Under the pieces are notes generated by a model. The model was given only the letters and a program-made list of their open reading frames with translations, was not told where the DNA came from and did not search any database. A stretch of 64,000 nucleotides of DNA from Shinella sp. CPCC 101442 (lineage in GTDB: Bacteria > Pseudomonadota > Alphaproteobacteria > Rhizobiales > Rhizobiaceae): assembly GCF_024704725.1 (NCBI RefSeq), contig NZ_JALIQS010000001.1:124001-188000 (forward strand), read 5' to 3'. The stretch's first letter is position 1. Each line of letters starts with the position of its first letter. The position numbers and the translations under genes were made by a program. Positions 54,178-62,837 of the stretch are shown one piece after another.

Positions 54178-54966
54178 TCAATCGGGAATGATGATGCCGA
54201 GCTTGGAGAGGACGCCGCCGTCGATCTTGATATCGGCGCCGGTGATGAAGCGGGCCTTGTCGCTTGCGAGGAAGGCGACGAGATCGGCGACCTCGGCCGG
54301 CTTGCCGACGCGGCCGAGCGGATGGCCACGGCCCCAGGCGTCGAGCGTCGCCTCGGCCGTGCTCTCACCTTTCCAGATATCCGCCGCCCAGCGCAGCATG
54401 GGCGTGTCGATCGAGGCGGGGCAGACGGCGTTCACTGTGATGTTATCAGGCGCATGGTCGAGCGCCATGGCGCGCACCAGCGCGTTGATGGCGCCCTTAC
54501 TCGCCGTGTAGGCGGCGACGCCCGCCTGCGAGGCATAGGCCTGCACGGAGGAGATGGCGACGATCGCTCCGCCGCCGCGCTTCTTCATTTCCGGGATGGC
54601 AAATTTCGCGGCGAGGAAGAGGCCTTTGACATTGATATCCAGCACGTCGTCCCAGACCTCGACCGGTGTATCGACCACCGTGCCGTAGCGCTGGATGCCG
54701 GCGCAGCAGGCAAGCACGTCGACGCCGCCGTGGCGCGCGACCGCGGCCGCAACGGCAGCCGCCATGTCGTCCTTGCTGCGCACATCGCCGACGAAGCCGG
54801 CGGCGCTACTGCCGATCGCCGCCACCGCGTCATCGACCGAAGCCTTGTCGTTGGCGACGATCAGCACCTTGCCGCCGCCCGCCGCGAAACGGTGTGCGCA
54901 GGCAAGCCCCATGCCGAGGCTACCACCGGTAACGATGATGCTCTTGCCGTCAAATTCACTCATCAT
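54178..54966 (-). CDS. Short-chain dehydrogenase/reductase
   Basis: A 262-aa classical SDR. IVTGGSLGMGLACAHRFAAGG near residue 12 binds the cofactor; ACCAGIQRYG, AISSVQAYASQAGVA and YTASKGAIN hold the catalytic residues, and TGADIKIDGG ends the protein. It could be the sugar dehydrogenase producing the lactone for the adjacent SMP-30 enzyme, or the dehydrogenase of the 2-keto-3-deoxy acid. Its ATG overlaps the SMP-30 stop (ATGA). Confidence 0.9.
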   Translation of the reverse strand: MMSEFDGKSIIVTGGSLGMGLACAHRFAAGGGKVLIVANDKASVDDAVAAIGSSAAGFVGDVRSKDDMAAAVAAAVARHGGVDVLACCAGIQRYGTVVDTPVEVWDDVLDINVKGLFLAAKFAIPEMKKRGGGAIVAISSVQAYASQAGVAAYTASKGAINALVRAMALDHAPDNITVNAVCPASIDTPMLRWAADIWKGESTAEATLDAWGRGHPLGRVGKPAEVADLVAFLASDKARFITGADIKIDGGVLSKLGIIIPD

Positions 54967-55895
54967 GCTTTCTCCGAAACGGAAGGATTTTGGCCACAGG
55001 CCCCGAATTTCGGCTCGGCGAGACCACGCCCGACGCCTTCGACGGCAAAGAGCCCGCCTTCCAGCGGATGCGCATCGAGATGGTCGGCCGACATGGTGAA
55101 GCGCGCCGAGGTGACATAGAGGGTGGAAAGATCCGGCCCGCCGAAGGTGCAGCTCGTCGGCCAGCCCGCCGGTAGTTCGACGACGCCGACGAGACCGCCA
55201 TCCGTGTCGAAACCTGCGACCGCCGCGCCGCCCGCCACACGGCAGTTCCACAGCCGATCCTTCGCATCGAGGCAGGAGCCGTCCGGAAAGCCACGCGGGA
55301 AACCGGCCGCGAGGGTGCGCCGGTTGGCAAGGGTCCCGGTGGCGACATCGCAATCGAAGAGATAGAGCTCGTTCGCCAGAGTATCGGCGAAGAAGAAGCG
55401 GCCATCCTGCGTCCAGGCCATCGTGTTGGTGATACCGTATACGTTCGGCGTCAGTTGTGCGACCTGGCCGCCCGCATCGATGCGGTAGATGGCCCCGGCA
55501 TTGCGGTCCATATCCTTTGGCGACCCGTCGGGATGGAGATTGCTCTGCATGGTCGACACCCAGAAGGTACCGTCCGGCGCGACGCGCCCCTCGTTGAGGC
55601 GGTTGTCCGGCAGATCCGGCTCCGGCACCGCGAACTCCTCGAAGGCGCCGCCCGGCAGCCACAGGCAGACAGTGCGGCGCAGGCCGACGATGAAGCCACC
55701 ATCCGCCCGCATGCCGATGGAGGTGACGAAATCGGGCGTCGGCCAGACATCGTGGCGGCCGCTGGAGGGTTCCAGCCGATGGATGCGCCGGCCGACGATA
55801 TCGACCCAGTAAAGCGCGTTCTCCTCACCCGACCAGACGACGCTCTCACCGACGGTGTCCTGCGCATCGAGGAGCAGGGAAATCGTCATCTTCAT
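54963..55895 (-). CDS. SMP-30/gluconolactonase-like lactonase
   Basis: A 310-aa six-bladed propeller protein of the SMP-30/regucalcin family that hydrolyses sugar lactones with a bound divalent metal. Metal ligands are the Glu in TVGESVVWSGEENALYWVD, Asn in ITNTMAWTQDGRFFFADT and Asp in FPDGSCLDAKDRLWNCR; RLNEGRVAPDGTFWVSTM is a further hallmark. The protein begins MKMTISLLLDAQ at 55895, overlapping the dehydrogenase stop (ATGA). It fits the lactone step between the sugar dehydrogenase and the acid-sugar dehydratases. Confidence 0.92.
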   Translation of the reverse strand: MKMTISLLLDAQDTVGESVVWSGEENALYWVDIVGRRIHRLEPSSGRHDVWPTPDFVTSIGMRADGGFIVGLRRTVCLWLPGGAFEEFAVPEPDLPDNRLNEGRVAPDGTFWVSTMQSNLHPDGSPKDMDRNAGAIYRIDAGGQVAQLTPNVYGITNTMAWTQDGRFFFADTLANELYLFDCDVATGTLANRRTLAAGFPRGFPDGSCLDAKDRLWNCRVAGGAAVAGFDTDGGLVGVVELPAGWPTSCTFGGPDLSTLYVTSARFTMSADHLDAHPLEGGLFAVEGVGRGLAEPKFGACGQNPSVSEKA

Positions 55896-56926
55896 GGCAG
55901 CACCACCGATTTGATCGAGGACGGATCGTCGCTCGCCTTGGCAAGCGCCGCCGCCGTTTCCTCGAGACCGAAACGGTGCGTGATGACGGATTTCAGATCG
56001 ACAAGACCACTTGCGGCCAGTTCGATCGCCCTCGGATACATGCCGGCATAGCGAAAGACGCCGTGGATCGAGAGCTCCCGCTCCATGGCGGGCCAGAAAT
56101 CGACGGAGGCAGCGCCCGTCGGGTTTATGCCGACCAGAGCAAGGCCGCCGCGCGGACGGATACGCGGCAGGGCGCGCGTCACCGCCATCGGCGCCCCGCT
56201 GCATTCGATGACGGCATCCACCTCGGCAATCGTCTCATAGGCCGGATCGGCTGCCGCATCATGCGCCTCGAAACGCGGAAAACGGGCGACGAGGCCGATA
56301 CGCGCCGGGTTGATGTCGGAAAGGATGATGCGCGTGGCCCCCCGCGCCGCCGCCGCCTGCCCCGCCAGAAGCCCGATCGGACCGGCACCGACGATCAGTA
56401 CGGAGCTGCCCGGCTTGAGGTCGAGCCGCTCCGTCGCCCACAGTCCCACGGCCAGCGGCTCGATCATTGCCGCCTCCTCGAAGGAGAGGCTGTCGGGAAT
56501 GACAAAGGTGAAGTCGGCCGGATTGACGACTCGCCGCGCGAATGCCCCGTGATGGGGAGGGGTCGCCATGAACACCACGTCGCGGCAGAGATTGTAGGCA
56601 CCCGACCAGCATTGCTCGCAATGGCCGCACGGCCGCTGCGGCTCCAGCGTCACGCGGTCGCCGGGCTTGAGATGCGTAACCGCACCGCCCGTCGCGACGA
56701 CCGTACCCGCCGCTTCGTGACCGAGCACGATCGGCCGGTCGCAGACGAGATTGCCGATGCGGCCATGGCGGAAATAGTGCACATCCGATCCGCACACGCC
56801 GACAGCGGCGACCTCCACCACCACATCGTTCGGACCCGCGGCCGGCTCCGGCCAGTCCTGCAACTCGACATGGTTGGGCGACAGGAGCACGGCTGCCCGG
56901 TTCGGCCTTGTGACGTTGAGGTTCAT
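55892..56926 (-). CDS. Zinc-dependent sugar/polyol dehydrogenase (MDR family)
   Basis: A 344-aa medium-chain dehydrogenase related to sorbitol, xylitol and L-idonate 5-dehydrogenases. The catalytic zinc site is GVCGSDVHYFRHG plus GHEAAG; the structural zinc is held by four Cys in RPCGHCEQCWSGAYNLC. The NAD site is VLIVGAGPIGLLAGQAA near residue 168, with IEPLAVGLWA before it. It probably oxidises the sugar or polyol imported by the third transporter. It overlaps both neighbours by 4 nt (ATGA), so it is translated in step with the permease upstream. Confidence 0.92.
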   Translation of the reverse strand: MNLNVTRPNRAAVLLSPNHVELQDWPEPAAGPNDVVVEVAAVGVCGSDVHYFRHGRIGNLVCDRPIVLGHEAAGTVVATGGAVTHLKPGDRVTLEPQRPCGHCEQCWSGAYNLCRDVVFMATPPHHGAFARRVVNPADFTFVIPDSLSFEEAAMIEPLAVGLWATERLDLKPGSSVLIVGAGPIGLLAGQAAAARGATRIILSDINPARIGLVARFPRFEAHDAAADPAYETIAEVDAVIECSGAPMAVTRALPRIRPRGGLALVGINPTGAASVDFWPAMERELSIHGVFRYAGMYPRAIELAASGLVDLKSVITHRFGLEETAAALAKASDDPSSIKSVVLP

Positions 56927-57918
56927 GTGCGCCCCCGCATGCGCTTGATGCTGATGATGTTGACCATGACGGCGACGAGGATGACGACGCCGCGCACGAT
57001 ACCCTGCGCGAAAGGATCGACGCCCATGAGGACGAGACCGTTGACGAGGGCTGCGATGAACACCACGCCGAGCAACGTACCGAGCATGGTGCCGCGCCCG
57101 CCGAACAGGCTGGTTCCGCCGACGACGACGGCGGCGATGATGTCGAACTCCAGGCCGGAGGCCGCGCCACTGTTACCGGAGCCGAGGCGGCTTGCCATCA
57201 GGATGCCCGTCAGTGCCGCCAGCGCGCCGGTGATGGCGAAAACGAGGATGCGCACCCGCGCAACGGGAATGGCCGAGAGGCGCGCGGCCTCCGCATTGCC
57301 GCCGACCGCGTAGACGCTGCGGCCGAAGACCGTGCGCGTCGCAACGAAACTGAAGATGGCAAAAAGGATCAGCATGATGACCGCGGGCGTCGGAATCCCC
57401 AGGAACCAGCCCGCACCGAGGCGCTGAAAGCTGAAATCCATGATCACGATCGGCACGGCATCCGACATGACCTGCGCCGTACCGCGCAGCCCGAGCCAAA
57501 GCGCCAGCGTGACGATGAAGCTCGGCACGTCGAGGAAGGCGCGCAGCACGCCTGTAAAGCAGCCGATCAGCGCGCCAAGGACGATGACGATCAGCGCAGC
57601 GACGGCAAGTGGTACGCCGGATTGCGCCAGCGAGGCGAGAAGCACGCCGGCAAAGGCGACATGCGGACCGACGGAAATATCGATCTCGCCGCTGATCAGC
57701 ACCAGCGTCATGCCCCAGGCGATGATGCCGACGAAGGCGGCATCGCGGAGAATATTGAGCTGGTTGGGCAGCGTCATGAAATTCGAGGCGAAAGCCGCCA
57801 GGAAGGCGTAGAGCACAAGGATGGCGACGAGGAGGCCGATCTCGTTGGCACGCCCGCTCAGGAAGTGTCGCAGATCGAATTTCTGATAGGATTCGGATTG
57901 GATAGGGGCCATCGTCAA
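56923..57918 (-). CDS. Sugar ABC transporter permease, RbsC type (third set)
   Basis: A 331-aa permease with about nine helices: FVGIIAWGMTLVLISGEIDISVGP, VPSFIVTLALWLGLRG and AVGGNAEAARLSAIPVARVR (ATPase-contact loop). A TTG start at 57918 overlaps the ATPase stop (TTGA) and has GGAG 4 nt upstream; an ATG at 57912 is possible. It belongs with the duplicated-domain ATPase at 57915 and the binding protein at 59506, and is more distant from the two FrcC-like permeases at 43-52 kb. Confidence 0.92.
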   Translation of the reverse strand: MTMAPIQSESYQKFDLRHFLSGRANEIGLLVAILVLYAFLAAFASNFMTLPNQLNILRDAAFVGIIAWGMTLVLISGEIDISVGPHVAFAGVLLASLAQSGVPLAVAALIVIVLGALIGCFTGVLRAFLDVPSFIVTLALWLGLRGTAQVMSDAVPIVIMDFSFQRLGAGWFLGIPTPAVIMLILFAIFSFVATRTVFGRSVYAVGGNAEAARLSAIPVARVRILVFAITGALAALTGILMASRLGSGNSGAASGLEFDIIAAVVVGGTSLFGGRGTMLGTLLGVVFIAALVNGLVLMGVDPFAQGIVRGVVILVAVMVNIISIKRMRGRT

Positions 57919-59429
57919 TGCACTCCGTGTTCGCCCGTCGTCAGGTCGGCCAGCGTCTCCGTGCGGATCGCCGACCCCTCCACCTCGCCCGTTATGCAGC
58001 CGCCACGCAGAATCAGGACGCGGTCGCAGACCTCGCAGAATTCCTCGATCTCGCCGGAGACGAAGACGACGGCGAGGCCGTCGGCGGCGGCATCCCGCAT
58101 CAGCTGGTAGATCTGCCGCTTGGCGCCTATGTCGACGCCGCGCGTCGGCTCGTCGAGCAGCAGGATGCGCGGCGCGGCATTCAGTGCCTTACCGATGACG
58201 ACCTTCTGCTGGTTACCGCCGCTGAGATTGCCGAGCGCCTCGCCGGGATGGGCAAGCTTGATGCCGAGCGAGCGGATCGATGCGGTAACCTTCCTGCGCA
58301 TGGCCGCCCGGTCGATCACGCCACCACGCGAGACCGACCCCCAGCTCGCCATGACCAGGTTCTCGTCGATGCCGAGCATCATCACGGCGCCCTCGCCGCG
58401 ACGATCTTCCGGCGTCATGAAGATGCCGTTCGCCCGCGCCTCGCGCAGGCTCGTCGGCCTGAAGTCTCTGCCGGCAAGCGTCATGGAGCCGCCATGGGCG
58501 GCGCGCAGGCCGGCGATGGCCTGCAGGAGCTCCGTGCGGCCGGATCCGAGCACGCCGGCGATGCCCAGCACCTCGCCGGCCCGAATCTCCAGGCTCGCGT
58601 TTTCGATGCGCGGCGCAACACGAAGGTCGCTGATCGTCAGCAACGGGGTAAATTTACCCGGCTGGCCGAAGATGCGTGTGCTACCGCCTTCGCCCTGCGC
58701 GCTGCCGAGCAGCATGTCGACGATCTCGCGGTTCGAGACATCGGCAACCGGTGCGGTCGCGATATGGCGGCCGTCCCGCATGATGGTGACGGAATGCGCC
58801 ACCTTGCGGATTTCATCCATGCGGTGGGAAATGTAGATGATGCTGGTGCCCTGTTCGGCGAGCTGCCGCACGACACGGATCAGCGTTTCCGCCTCCTGGG
58901 CGACGAGCGAGCTGGTCGGCTCGTCAAGAATGAGCAGGCGGGCGCCCTGGCTGAGGGCGCGCGCGATCTCGATGAGCTGGCGCTCCGCCACGGAGAGGCG
59001 CGCCACCGGCTGGCGTGGATCGAGATGAAGGCCGAGCAGGGCCAGTGCATCATGTGCTTCGCGCTGCATCCGGCGCCAATCGACGCGCCTGCCGCGGGTC
59101 GGCCAGCGGCCGAGGAAGACGTTTTCCGCGATGGAAAGCTCCGGCACCACGCTCAATTCCTGATGCACAGTGGCGATGCCGGCCCGGATGCCATCCATGG
59201 GCGCGCGCAGCGCGACGGCTTTACCATCGATCAGGATCGTACCCTCGTCCGGCCGTTCGACGCCGGCGAGAATTTTTACCAGCGTCGATTTGCCCGCGCC
59301 ATTCTTGCCGAGCAGGGCACGGACTTCGCCCCGCGCCAGGGCGAAGCTCACGTCCTCCAGGGCGACAACGCCGGGATACGCCTTGGATATTCCGCGCATA
59401 TGAACGAGCGGTTCGACCATGGGGACCAT
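57915..59429 (-). CDS. Sugar ABC transporter ATP-binding protein, RbsA/MglA type
   Basis: A 504-aa duplicated ABC ATPase. First half: Walker A GKNGAGKSTLVKILAG, signature LSVAERQLIEIARAL, Walker B LILDEPTSSL. Second half: degenerate GVLGSGRTELLQ instead of Walker A, then LSGGNQQKVVIGKAL and LLLDEPTRGVDIGAK. This is the usual RbsA pattern. A second ATG at 59420 is also possible. It lies 76 bp after the binding protein, a gap that holds two hairpins, and overlaps the permease. Confidence 0.93.
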   Translation of the reverse strand: MVPMVEPLVHMRGISKAYPGVVALEDVSFALARGEVRALLGKNGAGKSTLVKILAGVERPDEGTILIDGKAVALRAPMDGIRAGIATVHQELSVVPELSIAENVFLGRWPTRGRRVDWRRMQREAHDALALLGLHLDPRQPVARLSVAERQLIEIARALSQGARLLILDEPTSSLVAQEAETLIRVVRQLAEQGTSIIYISHRMDEIRKVAHSVTIMRDGRHIATAPVADVSNREIVDMLLGSAQGEGGSTRIFGQPGKFTPLLTISDLRVAPRIENASLEIRAGEVLGIAGVLGSGRTELLQAIAGLRAAHGGSMTLAGRDFRPTSLREARANGIFMTPEDRRGEGAVMMLGIDENLVMASWGSVSRGGVIDRAAMRRKVTASIRSLGIKLAHPGEALGNLSGGNQQKVVIGKALNAAPRILLLDEPTRGVDIGAKRQIYQLMRDAAADGLAVVFVSGEIEEFCEVCDRVLILRGGCITGEVEGSAIRTETLADLTTGEHGVH

Positions 59430-59461
59430 GCCACTGACTGCGATTGAAAAAGAAGGAAGGC

Positions 59462-59491
59462 CGCGGCAAGCCGCGCCCCTCCTCCGGGAGG
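59462..59491 (-). other. Tandem hairpins between binding-protein and ATPase genes
   Basis: CGCGGC and GCCGCG (59462-59475, 2-nt gap) and CCTCC and GGAGG (59478-59491, 4-nt loop) make two small stem-loops in the 76-bp gap after the binding-protein stop. The first has too short a loop unless its inner pairs open. They resemble the 3'-protecting hairpins after the other binding-protein genes. Confidence 0.4.
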
Positions 59492-59505
59492 AAACAGAAC
59501 CAGCA

Positions 59506-60498
59506 TCAGGGGATGCCGTCGGGCCGCGCTTCCAGCCAGGACTTCACCTTCTCCGGATCGGACGACAGGAACATTTCCGTCGGCACGATGGTCAGATAGC
59601 TGTCGACCGCCTCGCCCTTGATGGCCTTCAGCGCTATGCGCACAGAATCCTTGCCCATCTGCTGCGGCTGCTGGCCGTTGGTGGCGATCAGCGTTTCGGG
59701 CGCGTTGATGAGATATTGCGCGAGCTGCACGCTGATATCGTTGCCGAACACCACCGCCTGCCCCTGGCGGCCCGAGGCCATGATGCCCTGGATGGCGCCG
59801 ATCGTGCCATTGTCCGTCGTTGCGAACATGGCGTTGATCGCCATGTCGCCGGTCAGCATGGTCGTTGCCGTCTCGGTCGACTTGCCCGGCTCGAACCCCG
59901 CCTGGTCGGCCGCCCATTCGACGCCCGGAACCTTCTCCTCCACGGCCTTCTTGAACCCGGCCTTGCGCTGGACGCAGGCTTCGTAGACGTCGCAGTTCAG
60001 AATGCCGAACCGGGGCTTGTCGATCCCCTTACCCTTGAAGTAGTCGCCAGCGACGAGGCCGACATCGTAGCCGAGCTTGTACTGGTCGGTCGTCACGAGC
60101 GCCTTGACGTATTTCTTGGCGTCCTCGTCGTTCACGCAGGTGTTGTAGCAGACCACCGGTATACCGGCCTCCGCCGCCTGCTTTACGACCGGCACGGAGG
60201 CGGTGGCCGACACCGGGGACATGATGATGGCGCCGACCTTCGAGGAGATCAGCGTGGAAGCAAACTGCGCTTCCTTGGCCGCATCGCCCTGGGAATTCTG
60301 CCCGAGCAGGCGCACGCTTTCATCACCGGCACCTGCCTCGATGCCCTTCTTGATGCCGCCATAAAAGCCCTGCGCATCAAGGTACAGGGCGCCGATCGTC
60401 AGATCCTCAGCGCTTGCCGCGCCCGCCATGAATACGGCCATTCCGGTAGATGCAATGGTCCGCACGATAGCGGGCCGCAACTTGCCATGCAGTGTCAT
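59506..60498 (-). CDS. Sugar ABC substrate-binding protein (third set)
   Basis: A 330-aa periplasmic binding protein of the ribose-binding group. The signal peptide ends near AASA (residues 1-31), then EDLTIGALYLDAQGFYGGI. The Cys pair in YNTCVNDEDAK and LNCDVYEACVQ may be disulfide-bonded, and ATTDNGTIGAIQGIM matches the ligand-binding lobe. GGGAGGAG precedes the ATG at 60498. It is the first gene of the minus-strand operon; a promoter and a strong palindrome lie just upstream, opposite a GntR gene. Confidence 0.92.
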   Translation of the reverse strand: MTLHGKLRPAIVRTIASTGMAVFMAGAASAEDLTIGALYLDAQGFYGGIKKGIEAGAGDESVRLLGQNSQGDAAKEAQFASTLISSKVGAIIMSPVSATASVPVVKQAAEAGIPVVCYNTCVNDEDAKKYVKALVTTDQYKLGYDVGLVAGDYFKGKGIDKPRFGILNCDVYEACVQRKAGFKKAVEEKVPGVEWAADQAGFEPGKSTETATTMLTGDMAINAMFATTDNGTIGAIQGIMASGRQGQAVVFGNDISVQLAQYLINAPETLIATNGQQPQQMGKDSVRIALKAIKGEAVDSYLTIVPTEMFLSSDPEKVKSWLEARPDGIP

Positions 60499-60515
60499 CG
60501 GTCTCCTCCCAAATG

Positions 60516-60537
60516 TCTTGCATTCTTGTATGCAAGA
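60516..60537. promoter_or_regulatory. GntR operator palindrome over the binding-protein promoter
   Basis: TCTTGCAT and ATGCAAGA, separated by 6 nt, form a perfect 8-bp-arm inverted repeat. On the minus strand TTGACC (60548-60553) and TACAAG (60525-60530) with a 17-bp spacer make a promoter whose -10 element lies within the palindrome, so binding here would shut off the transporter operon. Confidence 0.65.
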
Positions 60538-60616
60538 TTCCGGCAATGGTCAAGCTTCGACATTGGTACGAGTGGAATATCTTTGTTTCCCGGGTTATCC
60601 TGCGCGTGCGGGCGAT

Positions 60617-60628
60617 TTGCATGCAAGA
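60617..60628. promoter_or_regulatory. Second GntR site before the regulator gene
   Basis: TTGCATGCAA is a perfect 10-bp palindrome, and the ATGCAAGA half-site (60621-60628) matches the operator at 60516-60537. It lies 20-32 bp before the GntR start and suggests autoregulation. Confidence 0.5.
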
Positions 60629-60648
60629 AAACAAGAGGTGTTCAACCC

Positions 60649-61344
60649 ATGACGCGTGACACGAAGATTTCGGCGGCGGAGCATTGCTACCGTACCCTTT
60701 CACGAAAGATTATCGGGCTCGAGCTGAAGCCGAACGAACCGATCGGGGAGCATGCGATGGCCGACCTCCTGGGCGTCAGCCGCACGCCGGTGCGCGAGGC
60801 GCTGTCGCGGCTTTCCGCGGAGGGGCTGGTCGATATCCGGTCGCGGGCGGGCGTCGTGGTCGCACCGATCCGCATGGACGCGGTGCGCACGGCACAGTTC
60901 GTCCGCGAACAGCTCGAACTCGCGATCGTGGCGGAAGCGGCGCGGCAATCGAACCGCCGCATCCTGCTTGGCATCCGCCAAGCCATCGAAGAGCAGGCGC
61001 TTGCCATCCAGGAAGACAATCCGGATTTGTTCTTCGAATGCGATGAGCGCATGCACGCGCTCTATTGCAGCCTGGCCGGCCGCGACGGGGTCTGGGGCTT
61101 CATTTCCGATGCGAAGAAGCACATGGATCGCGTCCGTCGCCTGTCGGTGCAGGCAGGCCAACTCGACCAGCTCGTGCAAGATCACCAGGAAGTACTGGAT
61201 GCCGTGACGAGCGGTGACGTGGACCGCGCCCAGGAAGTGATGAAACTGCACCTGCGGCGGGTCATGCTGGATCTCAGCGAACTTTCGCGACGGTTTTCAT
61301 CCTTCTTCGCGCAAGAAGCGATGCGCACTTCAAATGAGCAATGA
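60649..61344 (+). CDS. GntR/FadR family transcriptional regulator
   Basis: A 231-aa regulator with a winged helix at about residues 10-70 (GEHAMADLLGVSRTPVREAL, SRLSAEGLVDIRSRAG) and an FCD-like helical domain (FFECDERMHALYCSLAG, and the terminal HLRRVMLDLSELSRRF). AGAGGTG precedes the ATG at 60649. It is divergent from the third sugar transporter operon and most likely its repressor, since ATGCAAGA half-sites lie over that promoter and before its own gene. Ligand: probably the sugar or sugar acid imported. Confidence 0.9.
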   Translation: MTRDTKISAAEHCYRTLSRKIIGLELKPNEPIGEHAMADLLGVSRTPVREALSRLSAEGLVDIRSRAGVVVAPIRMDAVRTAQFVREQLELAIVAEAARQSNRRILLGIRQAIEEQALAIQEDNPDLFFECDERMHALYCSLAGRDGVWGFISDAKKHMDRVRRLSVQAGQLDQLVQDHQEVLDAVTSGDVDRAQEVMKLHLRRVMLDLSELSRRFSSFFAQEAMRTSNEQ

Positions 61345-61472
61345 CGGCCGACCACCTGCCGGCCACAGATGCATTGAGAATTTCAGCCCATGTACCGCTG
61401 CCCGGCGTGGCCGATATTTCCATCGAGAATTGCCCGATGATTGAAACTTCCCTCGCATGCCTTCAGGCGGGG

Positions 61473-62837
61473 CTATCTCGCCTCTTCCAACTGTGCAGCC
61501 AGCTGCAGAACCAGAAGATCGCCTCCCGGCTTGCCACTGATTTGCACCCCGATAGAAAGACCCGACGTGCTCGCGAACCACGGGCAGGACGCCGAAGGTT
61601 GACCTGAAATATTCGAGGGTGTCGAAAACGGTGCGAAACCATAGCCCGCCTCGTTCCAGGCATCCACGCCATCGAAACTGGTGAAGGCCAAGGTGCCCAC
61701 CTTTGGCGGGTTCGCCGCCAGGGTCGGCGTCAACACGATATCGATCTCCTGCATGGAGCCAAGATAGCGGGTATTGTAGCCGATACGCGCCGTTTGTGCC
61801 GCTGCATGAGCCGCAGGGCCGCCGGCTTTCGCTTTCTCCAGCAGATGCCACGTCAGAGGCTCGAGCTCCTCACGCTCGGGACTGCGTCCTATCTCCCGCG
61901 CCCTCTCATCCACCAGCTTCACGATGTCGAAAATCCAGAGGTCGTCGAACCATGGCGCGGACAGGCCTTCAGGGTAGACATACTCGAACACGTCGTGCCC
62001 AAGGCCCTCAAGAAGCCGCGCTGCATCGCTCAACGCCTGCTGCTGCTCCGCACCGGATCTGCGGCCCATGGGATCGACCGCGCTGATGCCGATCCTGAGG
62101 CGGCCTGTAGGTTGGTGGAGGGCCTTGAGGTAGGAGCCTCCTTCGGGTTTTCGGCCCGCGGTAATGTCAAGCGAGGCTGCGCTGTCGCGAACCGATCGGG
62201 TGACGACATGGTCGGAGTTAAGGCCTCCGGCAATTTCGGCGAAGTAGGGACCAACGGGATTGAGACCAGCCGTCGGCTTGAACCCGAAAACACCGCAGCA
62301 GGCGGCCGGGATCCGGATGGAGCCGCCAAGATCGGTGGCGTGCGCAATCGGCACCATGCCGGCGGCCACCGCTGCCGCTGCACCGCCGCTGCTTCCGCCG
62401 ACCGTCAATCCGGGCGCACGCGGGTTTTTCGTCGTGCCGTAGGCGCGCGGCTCCGTCACGAACTCGGCTGCGAATTCAGGCGTGTTGGTCTTGCCGAGGA
62501 TGGACAGCCCCGCCTTGCGCCAACGATCGACCATGAGGCTGTCAGGTCGTGCAGCCGCATCGCGGAAGAACGCCGAGCCGAAGGTCGTTGGCATGCCGGA
62601 CGAATAGAGGTTGGCGTCCTTCAAGAGAAACGGAACCCCATCGAGCATGCTGCGGATTTCAGAAGAGCCGTCCCGGATGCCATCAAAATTATAGCGGATC
62701 ACGGCGTTCAGATCGGGATTGCGGCTTTCGATCACCCCGATTGCCGCCGCCGTGACCTGCTCGCGGGACACCTCTCCTCGCGCGATCAGGTCTGCAAGCG
62801 CCACCCCGTCCAAAGCGCTGTATTCCCATTCCTTCAT
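61473..62837 (-). CDS. Amidase signature family hydrolase
   Basis: A 454-aa amidase. The catalytic Ser-cisSer-Lys set is present: K73 in [15 protein letters not shown]149/S150 in [17 protein letters not shown] and S173 in [13 protein letters not shown]. The C-terminal region [20 protein letters not shown] is typical. It hydrolyses a C-N amide bond in the cytosol. The ATG at 62837 overlaps the betI stop (ATGA), so it is translated with the choline regulator, hinting at a quaternary-amine amide or related substrate. A 128-bp gap separates it from the converging GntR gene and holds no clear element. Confidence 0.9.
   Translation of the reverse strand: MKEWEYSALDGVALADLIARGEVSREQVTAAAIGVIESRNPDLNAVIRYNFDGIRDGSSEIRSMLDGVPFLLKDANLYSSGMPTTFGSAFFRDAAARPDSLMVDRWRKAGLSILGKTNTPEFAAEFVTEPRAYGTTKNPRAPGLTVGGSSGGAAAAVAAGMVPIAHATDLGGSIRIPAACCGVFGFKPTAGLNPVGPYFAEIAGGLNSDHVVTRSVRDSAASLDITAGRKPEGGSYLKALHQPTGRLRIGISAVDPMGRRSGAEQQQALSDAARLLEGLGHDVFEYVYPEGLSAPWFDDLWIFDIVKLVDERAREIGRSPEREELEPLTWHLLEKAKAGGPAAHAAAQTARIGYNTRYLGSMQEIDIVLTPTLAANPPKVGTLAFTSFDGVDAWNEAGYGFAPFSTPSNISGQPSASCPWFASTSGLSIGVQISGKPGGDLLVLQLAAQLEEAR

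Noticed and set aside
61341-61607. 88-codon open frame between the GntR gene and the amidase
   Set aside because: Its second half lies antisense to conserved amidase sequence and it has no start signal.
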